From assembly GCA_900548905.1 (NCBI GenBank), contig URMK01000035.1, positions 1-64,000 of the forward strand: DNA of 64,000 nucleotides, given 5' to 3'. Origin of the DNA: an uncultured Lachnospiraceae bacterium. GTDB taxonomy: Bacteria > Bacillota > Clostridia > Lachnospirales > Lachnospiraceae. The position numbers and the translations under genes are program-made. The notes below the pieces were generated by a model that did not search any database, was not told the origin of the DNA, and worked only from the letters and a program-made list of their open reading frames with translations. Positions 25,901 to 33,574 of the stretch are shown here, piece by piece. Within the stretch, counting starts at the first letter, position 1; every line of letters begins with the position of its first letter.

Positions 25901-27271
25901 ATAGTTTCCGCTGCTGTTGTACTCTCCGCCAGCTTCCCCTTCTTTTGTAATCCATTTTCGCTCAAAACGTACCCTCCCGGTAAAATCCACCGCCTTTTCC
26001 TGTCCCTTATATACAGCCGCATTATTGGTGATTGTCTGCTCACCGGAAGCGGTCAGCTTGTTTTCCGGAATACGGGTTTGGAAAAACAGCCACCGTTCTC
26101 CTTTACAGGTGTCCGCTCCGCTCTCCCGGGCGAACGCATAGGACAGTGTCTTTGCCTTTTCATCATAAATACTGCTGTCAGCCACATTCTCCTTATCTGA
26201 TCCATCCTGATTTTTACCGACATAAAAACTACCCGGCACATAGTCGCCCACGCTGCCCAGAACGTCTTTGCAACTATAAGCGGATAGATCCCCATCCGCC
26301 CCGCCGTCCTTCTCCACGGCTTTGACCTGAATCTTCCAATGAATCACTTTATTTTTAAGGTCCGCTTCCCCTGTTTTCTTCCCGGATATTGTCACTTCCT
26401 TCTCCGGGACGATTACATAGTAATTTTTACCAAGAATGGAAATCGGATATTCCCCGGGCTTATCCTCCTCCTGTGCGGGTGCATATTTCATATTTGCTGC
26501 ATAGTATGCTGCAGCCTCCGACAAACCCTCATTGTCTATTTCATTGGTAAATACAATTTTTATATGGTAATTTTCATCATCGTCTTTATGCAGAGAAGCG
26601 TCCCCTATTTTTATCCCGCCCTCCTCTTCTTTCCCAAACCACAATGCATCAACCAGGCTCCCGTTCGTTTCCAGCTTTGGGGGAATGGGGAGCAGGATGT
26701 AATCCCCGCTTTTTAAATAAGTACTTTCGTCGTTCTTATCTATCCCGTTATCTCCTGCCAGCGGTAAATAGGACATTTGGTAGCCAATCTGGATCCCTTT
26801 TGTGGATAACAGTTTACCGCCTTCCTCCACCGGAGTGCCCTCCTGCATCACCTTGGCGGTAAGCCCACTGTTTATCAGCTGCGTTTTATCGCTCCCCGTA
26901 CTTTTTTCGTTCTTATTCCCCTTGTCCTGCAGCGTTTCCGGTATCGTATTATCTATCTGTTTTCTGTCCGCTTCCGCATCGTCGGAACAAATTGTCCCCT
27001 TTTCCGCTTCCGTCGTTTCTTCTTCTGATTCTTCTGATTCTTCTGTTTCTTCTGATTCTTCTGTTTCTTCTGTTTCTTCCGGCGTCACTTCCTCTGTCTC
27101 CTCCGCCGTCGTCTCCGTTTCCGGTACACGATTGCCGAAAACACTGTTTTCCGGCGAAGGGCCTGCCGCTTCCGCTATCCCCGAACTGAAAAACACAAAA
27201 AAGGCGAGAGCCAATGACAGCAGCCCCCACCTTCTTTTTTTGTATGCGATATTCAAACTGCTATGTTTCAC
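22913..27271 (-). CDS. Large cell-wall-anchored surface protein with SpaA/Cna-B-like repeats
   Basis: A 1452-residue Gram-positive adhesin or pilin-like protein. It starts with GTG (GGAGG 7 nt upstream), then a signal peptide, RRWGLLSLALAFFVFFSSG. Residues about 63-84 are an acidic (S/T)EE tract. A long array of beta-rich domains with repeated YTSNTAEV/NNAAVYKG-type strands follows, probably isopeptide-forming domains of the fimbrial type. A SpaA-like domain lies at about 1095-1165 (GAEFTLFSKDG, ILRETKAPYGY) and a second B-type domain at about 1199-1307. The C-terminus has a sorting-signal layout: MGQTG at 1412-1416, a hydrophobic segment and RKKK. The pentapeptide is not canonical LPXTG. A LytTR two-component operon lies upstream. 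Confidence 0.88.
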   Translation of the reverse strand: MKHSSLNIAYKKRRWGLLSLALAFFVFFSSGIAEAAGPSPENSVFGNRVPETETTAEETEEVTPEETEETEESEETEESEESEEETTEAEKGTICSDDAEADRKQIDNTIPETLQDKGNKNEKSTGSDKTQLINSGLTAKVMQEGTPVEEGGKLLSTKGIQIGYQMSYLPLAGDNGIDKNDESTYLKSGDYILLPIPPKLETNGSLVDALWFGKEEEGGIKIGDASLHKDDDENYHIKIVFTNEIDNEGLSEAAAYYAANMKYAPAQEEDKPGEYPISILGKNYYVIVPEKEVTISGKKTGEADLKNKVIHWKIQVKAVEKDGGADGDLSAYSCKDVLGSVGDYVPGSFYVGKNQDGSDKENVADSSIYDEKAKTLSYAFARESGADTCKGERWLFFQTRIPENKLTASGEQTITNNAAVYKGQEKAVDFTGRVRFERKWITKEGEAGGEYNSSGNYDPANRKIKWTITVNQAGESMNQAVIEDNIPEGLELDTNTIRKKTGDEPETAISAGEYTNIDGKLSIKLGNITRPVTVTFETKVKDTDPSVEVKKFRNTAVLAFGDQKYTSNTAEVAVGIEALTKKKGKDYDAATHTLSWNVTADVKGQNYTDLWIMELLVYGGNDSLKAEDLAGMSITELDAKEKKALNAMVENGDAGYYQQLKKDSFSTEDTEIKHKVISLEKDGKAVADVLIVSGNNTKLSAEQPHSFAFETVVTNPNYYASNEKTKIYNKVALWNGSVLLRTGTGTQDIQSSMLAKDMLGRDAALKIEQNPSEYSAVNSISGTDCFDYINRSVVFRIYVNANNITDVTKVITPDGTPLGRFEMTDELPEGWEFHTLAGEDFLLYKANGKKAERLVTDASSFPEVSRKPGGGGKGESLTFTFRKLEGAYVILLKAGPKEETAVTYFTQNNQYQPMNHVILNNDSITATVKADSGPVIKSRVLNKKVQDGKVSEGELVWEVEYRPYGIPHAGNVAVIDVLPDGVELRTDSSGTLLTEGNIHIYKLSLLADGTYAETGEEALTTDNFQYDRTTRTLRFIPPDKSAAYRFHYVTDITGPVGEISNNAQVVGMGAVPQQTEQKYSIDAAAAGAVLKRSGWIRITKKDGETPLAGAEFTLFSKDGSTEIRKAVSGKDGTLMLKAIPEGEYILRETKAPYGYSLSARLYQVVVEKIPGNLMPVTRIDNGGNELEVQNHKLGTVGSLTVGKLVAGNAGETGREFSFTLSLKKADGNPADGSYSYSKGGSQTGTLSDGDSFTLSHGQSITILDLPGGMDYVVQEQDYSGDGYTVSRTGETGTIAVDTESEARFVNTRNKPEENSTGGNGNTGSPGGTVLPDSAVTEETQAMPSAAEPEGLKTMADFVAGSVPDPSLPDSPSVIRVWKEDGSLLGEYTRSRNPDGTWDYRNAYGEVLGESAMGQTGDSTPVFLFVSLAGLVIFVLMLLFLLRKKKVIGYYYD
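27020..27082. repeat. 9-bp in-frame tandem repeats in the surface-protein gene
   Basis: Seven consecutive 9-bp units, TTCTTCTGA or TTCTTCTGT (last unit diverged), run from 27020 to 27082. On the coding strand each adds three residues, Ser/Thr-Glu-Glu. Because units are multiples of three, gain or loss by slippage would keep the reading frame and change the length of the acidic stalk near residues 63-84. Confidence 0.85.
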
Positions 27272-27283
27272 ACTCTCATCCTC

Positions 27284-27325
27284 CGTAAGAAAAATAATTA
27301 TATTTTATTATAATTCTTTCTTACG
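27284..27325. other. AT-rich leader hairpin before the surface-protein gene
   Basis: CGTAAGAAA (27284-27292) pairs with TTTCTTACG (27317-27325), and inside it AATTATA (27296-27302) pairs with TATAATT (27309-27315). The structure ends just before the GGAGG of the surface gene on the minus strand, so it lies in the 5' leader. It may protect the mRNA or modulate ribosome access. Confidence 0.6.
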
Positions 27326-27330
27326 AGGCA

Positions 27331-27385
27331 CTTATAGTATGCCGGCTTCCCGTTCTGCGCAAAACAATACCCGTTTTACGCAAAG
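27331..27385 (-). promoter_or_regulatory. Surface-protein promoter with LytTR/VirR-like direct repeats
   Basis: Two direct repeats, CCCGTTCTGCGCAAAA (27349-27364) and CCCGTTTTACGCAAAG (27370-27385) on the plus strand, start 21 bp apart with three differences in sixteen. The proximal copy ends about where a -35 box would be; a -10-like TATAAG is at 27331-27336 on the minus strand. GTT-centred repeats two helical turns apart are the known target form of LytTR regulators such as VirR and AgrA. The regulator encoded at 28698-29435 is the obvious candidate. Confidence 0.6.
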
Positions 27386-27390
27386 GGGAA

Positions 27391-28689
27391 TTACCCTTTC
27401 TCCTTTTCTCTGCAGTCCAGCAGAATCCGGATGGTAAACAACCCGTCTCTATAATAGCTGTCAAATTGGGCTCCGTATTTTCTCACAAAAGCCGCAACAC
27501 TTTTCAGTCCCAGTCCGTGCCCGTCTTCCCCCTCCGCCTCCTGTTTTCCCCCATGCAAATCGATTTCCGGATCTTCCTCACTGCTGTTGACAGTCTCCAC
27601 AATCAGCAGTCCGTCCTCGTACCTGAGAAGCAGGCTTACCCTGCGGTTTTCCGGTCTTTGGCATCTGACATAAAGGATTGCATTTTCCAGCAGATTAGCC
27701 GTTATGGCTGCCAGCTCCATGACGCTTACGGACAGTTCCCTGGGAACCGCGGCGGTAATGCGTACCTCCTCCCCCAGCTCCTCCGCTTTCGCGGACAGGC
27801 TGCACAGTACGCCGTTAAGGATGGGATTTTCACAATAGCGTTTCAGCTTCCCCTCCCGGATTTCGCCGGATAATTCCTGAAGGAGCTTATCCGCCTCTCC
27901 ATATTCCTGCTGTTCCATCAGGACATGCAGCGCTGAGGTATAATGCCGCAGGTCATGGCGCAGGACCATCAGCTTCTGTTCCGCTTCCTCTATCGCTTCA
28001 TGCTCCAGTTCCAGGCCTTTCTGGTAGGATTCCAGCACCGCATTCTGTTCCAGTATCCTTCCATGTTCGAATTCTTTCCGGGCATGGGATAAGATAATAA
28101 TATAGGAAACAAACATTGTCATCAAAAGACTGACCGCCGCAGGGATGTTCCCAGGCCGGTCCTCCAGAGATACCGGAAGATATACCACAAAGCAGAATGT
28201 ACAATAAAACATGGTTGGTATCAGGCAGAGACGCAGCCAGCCTCTGCTGGTCTGCTGGAGGACAAACCTGTAGGTGCCGCGCATTTTGGATACCAGCAGC
28301 AGCAAGAGGCAGAGATGTACGGCAAAGCTGAACAGCAGGCTTTTCCACATGCTTCCCGTATAGACCATTGCCATCCCTCCGGCAATCCCTCCCGCCATAA
28401 CATAGTTGGAAGCGCTCAGCCCGATAAACAAAACCCGGGCATCCCGGTACCGGGACAGCAGCAGCACCGTCCCCTGGATCAGCAGGATCTGCAGGATCGT
28501 AACCGCCGTATAGATCCCGTCAACTCCTCCGGAATATAAAACCTGCCATACATTGGTAAGTGTAGCCAGGCATACCGTTCCCGCACACAGGGAAGCGGAG
28601 CGGAGCAGGGTATATTTCCGCGGAAGGAAAAAAAGCAGATAGAGCATCAGAAATAAAACACATAGAAAATAAAGAATGATCTCAAACAT
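27391..28689 (-). CDS. AgrC-like sensor histidine kinase (GHKL)
   Basis: A 432-residue kinase with about six membrane segments in residues 1-200, followed by a coiled linker and a GHKL kinase core. The H box is in LRHDLRHYTSAL, the N box in NLLENAILYVR and the G box in GHGLGLKSV, as in AgrC/VirS/ComD-type peptide-sensing kinases. AGGGGG precedes the ATG. It is 8 bp behind its LytTR response regulator and 119 bp ahead of the giant surface-protein gene, all leftward. No AgrB/AgrD pheromone genes are present in the window, so the signal is unknown. Confidence 0.88.
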   Translation of the reverse strand: MFEIILYFLCVLFLMLYLLFFLPRKYTLLRSASLCAGTVCLATLTNVWQVLYSGGVDGIYTAVTILQILLIQGTVLLLSRYRDARVLFIGLSASNYVMAGGIAGGMAMVYTGSMWKSLLFSFAVHLCLLLLLVSKMRGTYRFVLQQTSRGWLRLCLIPTMFYCTFCFVVYLPVSLEDRPGNIPAAVSLLMTMFVSYIIILSHARKEFEHGRILEQNAVLESYQKGLELEHEAIEEAEQKLMVLRHDLRHYTSALHVLMEQQEYGEADKLLQELSGEIREGKLKRYCENPILNGVLCSLSAKAEELGEEVRITAAVPRELSVSVMELAAITANLLENAILYVRCQRPENRRVSLLLRYEDGLLIVETVNSSEEDPEIDLHGGKQEAEGEDGHGLGLKSVAAFVRKYGAQFDSYYRDGLFTIRILLDCREKEKG

Positions 28690-28697
28690 GCTTCCCC

Positions 28698-29435
28698 CTA
28701 TCTGTACTTATCCGTCATGAAGCCCAGATATTTCCGTTTTACCTGCGGGGCCTTGTTGCGGCTGACCGGCAGTATCTGTCCGTTATCCATGGTTATACTG
28801 TCCTGCTTATATCTGCGGATATGATCCATATTCACCGCAAAGGATTTATGTATCTGCACAAAGCCCCAGCTTTCCAGCAGCTCCTTTACTTCTTCTTCAA
28901 AAGGGCGCCGCAGCACTATGCTACGGACACAGTTCCCGTCCTTTGTGTACAGGAACAGGCTGCGCGCCCTGCATTCCACATAAAGGATGGCGGAATAGGG
29001 AACCGCAAGAACTCCCTCTGCCGTTTTTATTCGGAAAACCGGTTCCCTGTTCAAGTCCGTCTGTGCCAGGGCATACCGCATGGCCTCCTGAAACGCCGTC
29101 TCCCCGAATGGCTTTACCAGATACCGGCCCGCCAATACCTGGTATGCTTCCAGCGCATAATCTTCTGATGAGGTGGTATAAATCAAAATACTGTCCCTGC
29201 TCCGGGAACGGATCAACTGTCCCAGCTGTATCCCGGATCGGCCGGGCATCAGGATATCCAGAATATAGATATCCGCGTACTCCCCCTCTTGTGTTCTGGC
29301 ATACAGCTTACCCGGATCGGAATATTTATTTATGGCAAGCAGGTTGTCCGGATACCTTTCCTGGTAACGGAGCAGCATTTTTTCCGTGTACATTAAATCC
29401 TGCAGGCTGTCGTCACACAATGTTATAAGCGGCAT
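28698..29435 (-). CDS. LytTR response regulator (AgrA/VirR-like)
   Basis: A 245-residue regulator with an N-terminal receiver (LITLCDDSLQDL, phospho-acceptor Asp60 in YILDILMPGRSG, LVKPFGE) and a C-terminal LytTR DNA-binding domain (about 140-240; VPYSAILYVECRARSLFLY, FVQIHKSFAVNMDHI, LPVSRNKAPQVKRKYL). The ATG at 29435 has AAAGGAC 5 nt upstream; an earlier ATG at 29465 lacks a site. It is co-transcribed with the AgrC-like kinase. The 21-bp-spaced repeats in front of the surface-protein gene are a likely target (inference). Confidence 0.88.
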   Translation of the reverse strand: MPLITLCDDSLQDLMYTEKMLLRYQERYPDNLLAINKYSDPGKLYARTQEGEYADIYILDILMPGRSGIQLGQLIRSRSRDSILIYTTSSEDYALEAYQVLAGRYLVKPFGETAFQEAMRYALAQTDLNREPVFRIKTAEGVLAVPYSAILYVECRARSLFLYTKDGNCVRSIVLRRPFEEEVKELLESWGFVQIHKSFAVNMDHIRRYKQDSITMDNGQILPVSRNKAPQVKRKYLGFMTDKYR

Positions 29436-29674
29436 ATTTTGTCCTTTTACATGGCGTTTCTGCACGGCTCCATTTCCTCAGACAGAAAACAAGGCCTATA
29501 TCATGAACATATTGTTTTGTGTATAGGATACTATCCCACTTTATCCGAAATCCTTAAAATTAGCAAGACTGTCTAAAAATTATTATCAAACAAAATAACA
29601 GGACAGCGCATTCATGCACATTTTCCTTTTTTCGGCAATACAATATAGAAACGGATAAAATTCAGGAGCAGGCT

Positions 29675-29944
29675 ATGGCAATCAACTCACTGGATATACT
29701 CAACCTCTCCCATTCGCTCAAAGACATCTGCGAAGTAAACTGCAAAACACCGGAATGCCTGAACCAAACCCTGCAGGTTCTTTTGGAATATAACCTGATC
29801 CAGGCCAATCTGGAATTCAGCCGGCAATTCACCTGCTCCAATGCCCCCCGTACACCGCCTTCTCAGGCGCTGCCTCTTTCGCCTGTTGCCAAGGAACTCA
29901 GGCTGGAACCGAATGTTGAAGAAATCGAAGCTTTGAGGGGATGA
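29675..29944 (+). CDS. Small soluble protein of unknown function
   Basis: An 89-residue protein, MAINSLDILNLSHSLKDIC at its start. Three cysteines (CEVNCKTPEC in the N-terminal third) and one more near residue 53 suggest a possible metal or redox site. Helices are predicted at about 4-20 and 27-48; the C-terminal half is Pro-rich then acidic. I do not recognise the family. AGGAG lies 6 nt before the ATG, and a -10-like TATAGA is upstream, which supports a real gene. It is divergent from the LytTR two-component operon. Confidence 0.55.
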   Translation: MAINSLDILNLSHSLKDICEVNCKTPECLNQTLQVLLEYNLIQANLEFSRQFTCSNAPRTPPSQALPLSPVAKELRLEPNVEEIEALRG

Positions 29945-29970
29945 GAACCTCTTTCTAACCTATTGGTCAG

Positions 29971-30018
29971 CCCGGCATTAGCCATTCTCTTCCCCTTAAC
30001 TTCCCCGGCATTAGCCAT
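29971..30018. repeat. 15-bp direct repeat in the 29945-30079 gap
   Basis: CCCGGCATTAGCCAT occurs exactly at 29971-29985 and again at 30004-30018, 33 bp apart. The gap lies between two convergent genes. Neither copy forms a hairpin with the other; the meaning is unknown. Confidence 0.7.
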
Positions 30019-30079
30019 CTGCGTTTTGCCACAGCCGCTAAAATTCTCAACCGCATGCGGACAAGGATAATAGCCCTGA

Positions 30080-31714
30080 TTACTTCTTTAAAAACATCTG
30101 CGCATACCGCTTCGCGTCCTCAAATATAACAGCAGCTTCCTCCGGCGCTTTCTCCAATGTCCCGTCTACAATCGTAATCGTAGGGATAATCCCTTTGCGC
30201 AGAGGACATCTCCGGGCGGGATTATAACCCAGTTCGTGGACGCCGGTGCTCCCTCTTGATACATCCCCCAGACACAGGTGCCCAAATCCTCGGGCATAGG
30301 TATCAAACATAGGGGCATAGGCTTCATCATGCCAGTGCAGGACACCATCCGTATGTCCGCACTGAAGCAGCGGAATACAGGCGGCAAGCCCGTCGTACCA
30401 GCCTTCCCCTGCCAAAAGCAGCTTAGGATCATGCTCTTTCAGGCGGTCAGTCAGTCTCCGGATCCCTTCGTAGAGACTGTGGCTGGGATCGTTCATCCAT
30501 ACCGCCGCTATGTCAAAAAAGGCGGCATCAAAACCATATTCATCCATCAGCCCCGTCACCTGGGCATACAGCCGGTTCTGCCATCTGGGTGCAGCCGGAT
30601 TCAGGTTGCGGTTGGAGCCATGATCATAGTGGCGGGATGCGTCCCAATCCACGCTTCCTCCGTACTGGCTGCCTCCCGGCCCCCGGAATTCGGAGGGCAA
30701 TCCCCACTCTTCATAATTGTCAAAATGGCTCCCCACAACGTTTATCCCGAACATAGGCATGACATGGACACCCAACTCCTTCGCTTCCCGGCACAATTTC
30801 AGGAAGCCTTCCTTTCCTCCCATACGTTCATCCGGCGAATAGCTGCCGTATTTCCAGTAATAACGGCCTTCCCAGCCGGGAAGATATGCCAGCACGCGCC
30901 GTCCCTCCACCTGTCTGCAAATCTTCTTCAGATTTTCCAGGACCTGTTCATAATCATTGAACACATAACCGGTCCAATGCTGGCAGTGTATGGCGGCAAC
31001 CAGGGAAATTTCCCTGGCCCAGTCCGGCACATCGGATCTTTTTTCCCAGGGAACCAGGCCGTAGTTCTTCTCCGTGTGCAGCCGGTGGGGTTCATAGATG
31101 TCCGCAACACTTCCGCCCTGTCCCACTTCCCATTCCGGCGCATCTATCCTGCCTGACATCTGCGTCGCCTTTTCTTCAAAAATCAGCTCCGCCGCAAGCC
31201 CCTGTTGTGTATGTACGAAAACGAAACGTTTATCCCGCACCTGATTATCCAGAGAACGGTAATAGTATAAGCCTCCCTCTTTCGTCTGAAGGATTACAAG
31301 AGGGGTCCCCACATCGCGCCAGCCTTCCGGGTATTTCAGGTTGAGGCCTTCCGGCGGTATTTCCCTGGGTCTTGCATCCGTCAGATTGATCAGTTTTCCT
31401 TCCGGTATCCCATGGACTGTAATCTTAATGCAGCGTATGTCCTCCTCATGGCCGGCAATCCGCGCCATAGCCTTTATCCGGATCCCATTCTCGCAGGTAT
31501 AGGCATGGATTTTAACATAACCTGGCATTTTCAGCTGCCCTCCGGCGTAACACAGACCATTTATGTCTGCCGTAAGTTCCTCCTCTCCCTGTTTGACGCT
31601 CATCCCGGAGGCATCCGGGGCATAAGCATTTCTGAACGTATATATCATGACGGAAAATGTAATCCCCTTCAGGGTAAAATGAGGGGTGGGAAATGTAAAG
31701 CTTAAATCCTGCAT
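30080..31714 (-). CDS. Unknown TIM-barrel enzyme (glycoside-hydrolase-like, DUF6259-type)
   Basis: A 544-residue cytoplasmic protein, last gene of transporter operon B. Residues about 1-220 are beta-rich; about 235-500 look like a (beta/alpha)8 barrel, with strands VLAYLPGWEGRYYW, VHVMPMFGINVVGSHFD, GFDAAFFDIAAVWMND and LLLAGEGWYDG. Asp401 (FFDIAAV) and Glu437 (GEGWYDG) sit at strand ends and are plausible catalytic residues. The layout resembles proteins annotated DUF6259, related to alpha-glycosidase clans, but I cannot assign a GH family or substrate. The ATG at 31714 is preferred, with AAAGGAAGG upstream. Context: two permeases, a binding protein and a two-component system, so a sugar-cleaving role is inferred. 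Confidence 0.6.
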   Translation of the reverse strand: MQDLSFTFPTPHFTLKGITFSVMIYTFRNAYAPDASGMSVKQGEEELTADINGLCYAGGQLKMPGYVKIHAYTCENGIRIKAMARIAGHEEDIRCIKITVHGIPEGKLINLTDARPREIPPEGLNLKYPEGWRDVGTPLVILQTKEGGLYYYRSLDNQVRDKRFVFVHTQQGLAAELIFEEKATQMSGRIDAPEWEVGQGGSVADIYEPHRLHTEKNYGLVPWEKRSDVPDWAREISLVAAIHCQHWTGYVFNDYEQVLENLKKICRQVEGRRVLAYLPGWEGRYYWKYGSYSPDERMGGKEGFLKLCREAKELGVHVMPMFGINVVGSHFDNYEEWGLPSEFRGPGGSQYGGSVDWDASRHYDHGSNRNLNPAAPRWQNRLYAQVTGLMDEYGFDAAFFDIAAVWMNDPSHSLYEGIRRLTDRLKEHDPKLLLAGEGWYDGLAACIPLLQCGHTDGVLHWHDEAYAPMFDTYARGFGHLCLGDVSRGSTGVHELGYNPARRCPLRKGIIPTITIVDGTLEKAPEEAAVIFEDAKRYAQMFLKK

Positions 31715-31792
31715 GGTAAAAACCTTCCTTTCTGTTTTCCTTCTTATTTTCTCATGTATCTTCTTTTTCCGTAACCCTTTCAGCAAAACTGC

Positions 31793-33574
31793 CTACTGTA
31801 CAGGCCTGCCGGAACAGTTACCTGTATCCCTCCCCGGAAGGGTCAGAATAACCGCTGTTCCCGCCCCTGGTGTGCTCTCTATTTTTATCCCGTACCGGTT
31901 TCCGAAATAAAGCCGGATTCGTTCTTCCACATTAGAGATCCCCACATGGCTGAACCGGATCCCATTTTCCTCCGGTTGTTCAGCAACCTCTTCCGGCCTA
32001 AACCCCCTGCCGTTGTCTTCTACCCTCACGCACAGCTGTTCTTCCACAAAACAAGCATGGATGGTAATCCGGTATTCCCCCGTCCCGTTCCCGGTCTCGG
32101 CGAATCCATGGATGATGCTGTTTTCCACAAAGGGCTGGAGGGAAAACTTCGGAATTCTGCAGTCCCCCGTTCCCGGCTCCAGCACAGTCTCAATCCGAAA
32201 CTCCCGGTTTCTGCGAAAGGACATGACAGCCGCATAATTTTGTACATAATCCAGTTCCCGGGACAGGGTAATAAGCTCTTCACCGCTGTTTACAAGACGA
32301 AGCAGGGATATCAGGGAGGTGGTCATATCCGCAGCATCCTCGGTGCGTTTCAGCCTGGCAAGGGATTTGATGGAATTTAGTGTATTATACAGAAAATGAG
32401 GCGTGATCTGTGCCTGGAGAAAACGGATTTCCGCCCTTCGTTTATCGTTCTGTTCCTTCTCGATATCCCGGATTAACTGCCTGATTTTTTCCGACATCTG
32501 ATTAAAACCGTCTCCCAGCCGCCCTAATTCATCTTTCCTGGGAATATCCACCCGCGTGTCCAATACCCCCTTTTCCATATGCGCCATAGCCCTGCTCAAA
32601 CGGCCGATCGGCGCATTCAGGTAATGGTATAAACTCATTGCAGCAATGATGGAAAGCACCGCGGTAATCACCATCACCAGAAGGACCACCCAGGTTATGG
32701 CGCGTATGGATTCCTTGCTATTGGCAAGCGGATTGAAATAAAGGTATCTCCATCCATTGGCGGCCGATTTGGCATAGCTTGCCAGATAGATCCTGTCTGC
32801 CAAAGGGACAGGGACGACTCCCTTGTCTCCGGCCAGCATTCCCCCCGCTTTTTCCTGCGAAAGCAGCGCCTGCAGCTCTGTTTTATCCTCAACCGGAGTT
32901 CCCGCCGTATATACTATCCTGCCTTCCCCGTCCAGAAGGACACAAAAGGCCTCCTTATCCATCGTACGCGCGAGAAGCTCCCGGAAATAATCCGCGGAAA
33001 AATTAATCAGTGCCACACCGATATTGGCGTTCGCGGAGGACTCATAAATCGTCCGGTAAGCGTAGATAACCGGCCCCTCCTTTTCCGTAAAAACCTTCCA
33101 GTGAATGGACGCATCTGCCTGAAGGAAGCCGGAAAAAGGCTCGCGGCGGGTATAATCCCCGGCCAGGTTGATCCCGGAGCTGTCCCCTCTTATCAGGGGC
33201 AAATCCCCGTCATTCCATAAAAATGCCGCCATTTTCAGGGAATCCCCCCGCTGGCTTATCAGGGAGTCCAGCTTGGATGTCAGAAGCAGCAAATCTGCAT
33301 AATAGATTTCACTTGTTTTTTCCTTCCGAAACTGGAGAAACCCCTGTGTGGATTCGGATGTAACCAGATCATTTAGAATGGTTTCGAAATTATGCATCGC
33401 CAGATCAAAATTGGCCATCTGGTTTTCCAGAATGCTCATTTCACTTTTCCGGGTATTTTCCGTAAGCGATTTCAGCAGGACCCGGTAAGAAAAAATCCCT
33501 GTGGTGAGCGTAGGTGTCAGGGTCAATAAAATCAGGAAAACAGACAGCTTATACTTCAGGCTGATGTGCCGCAT
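31793..33574 (-). CDS. YesM-type sensor histidine kinase (cluster B)
   Basis: A 593-residue kinase. Membrane segments at about 10-28 and 292-316 enclose an extracellular sensor of about 260 residues. HAMP follows (316-370), then His393 in the QITPHFLYNTL box, LQPFVENSIIHGF (N box) and RVEDNGRGFRPE (G box). The start at 33574 (MRHISLKYK) has GGGGGGAG upstream; it overlaps the end of the response-regulator gene by 26 bp, so the two are translationally coupled. It sits inside the transporter operon, not divergent to it as in cluster A. Confidence 0.9.
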   Translation of the reverse strand: MRHISLKYKLSVFLILLTLTPTLTTGIFSYRVLLKSLTENTRKSEMSILENQMANFDLAMHNFETILNDLVTSESTQGFLQFRKEKTSEIYYADLLLLTSKLDSLISQRGDSLKMAAFLWNDGDLPLIRGDSSGINLAGDYTRREPFSGFLQADASIHWKVFTEKEGPVIYAYRTIYESSANANIGVALINFSADYFRELLARTMDKEAFCVLLDGEGRIVYTAGTPVEDKTELQALLSQEKAGGMLAGDKGVVPVPLADRIYLASYAKSAANGWRYLYFNPLANSKESIRAITWVVLLVMVITAVLSIIAAMSLYHYLNAPIGRLSRAMAHMEKGVLDTRVDIPRKDELGRLGDGFNQMSEKIRQLIRDIEKEQNDKRRAEIRFLQAQITPHFLYNTLNSIKSLARLKRTEDAADMTTSLISLLRLVNSGEELITLSRELDYVQNYAAVMSFRRNREFRIETVLEPGTGDCRIPKFSLQPFVENSIIHGFAETGNGTGEYRITIHACFVEEQLCVRVEDNGRGFRPEEVAEQPEENGIRFSHVGISNVEERIRLYFGNRYGIKIESTPGAGTAVILTLPGRDTGNCSGRPVQ

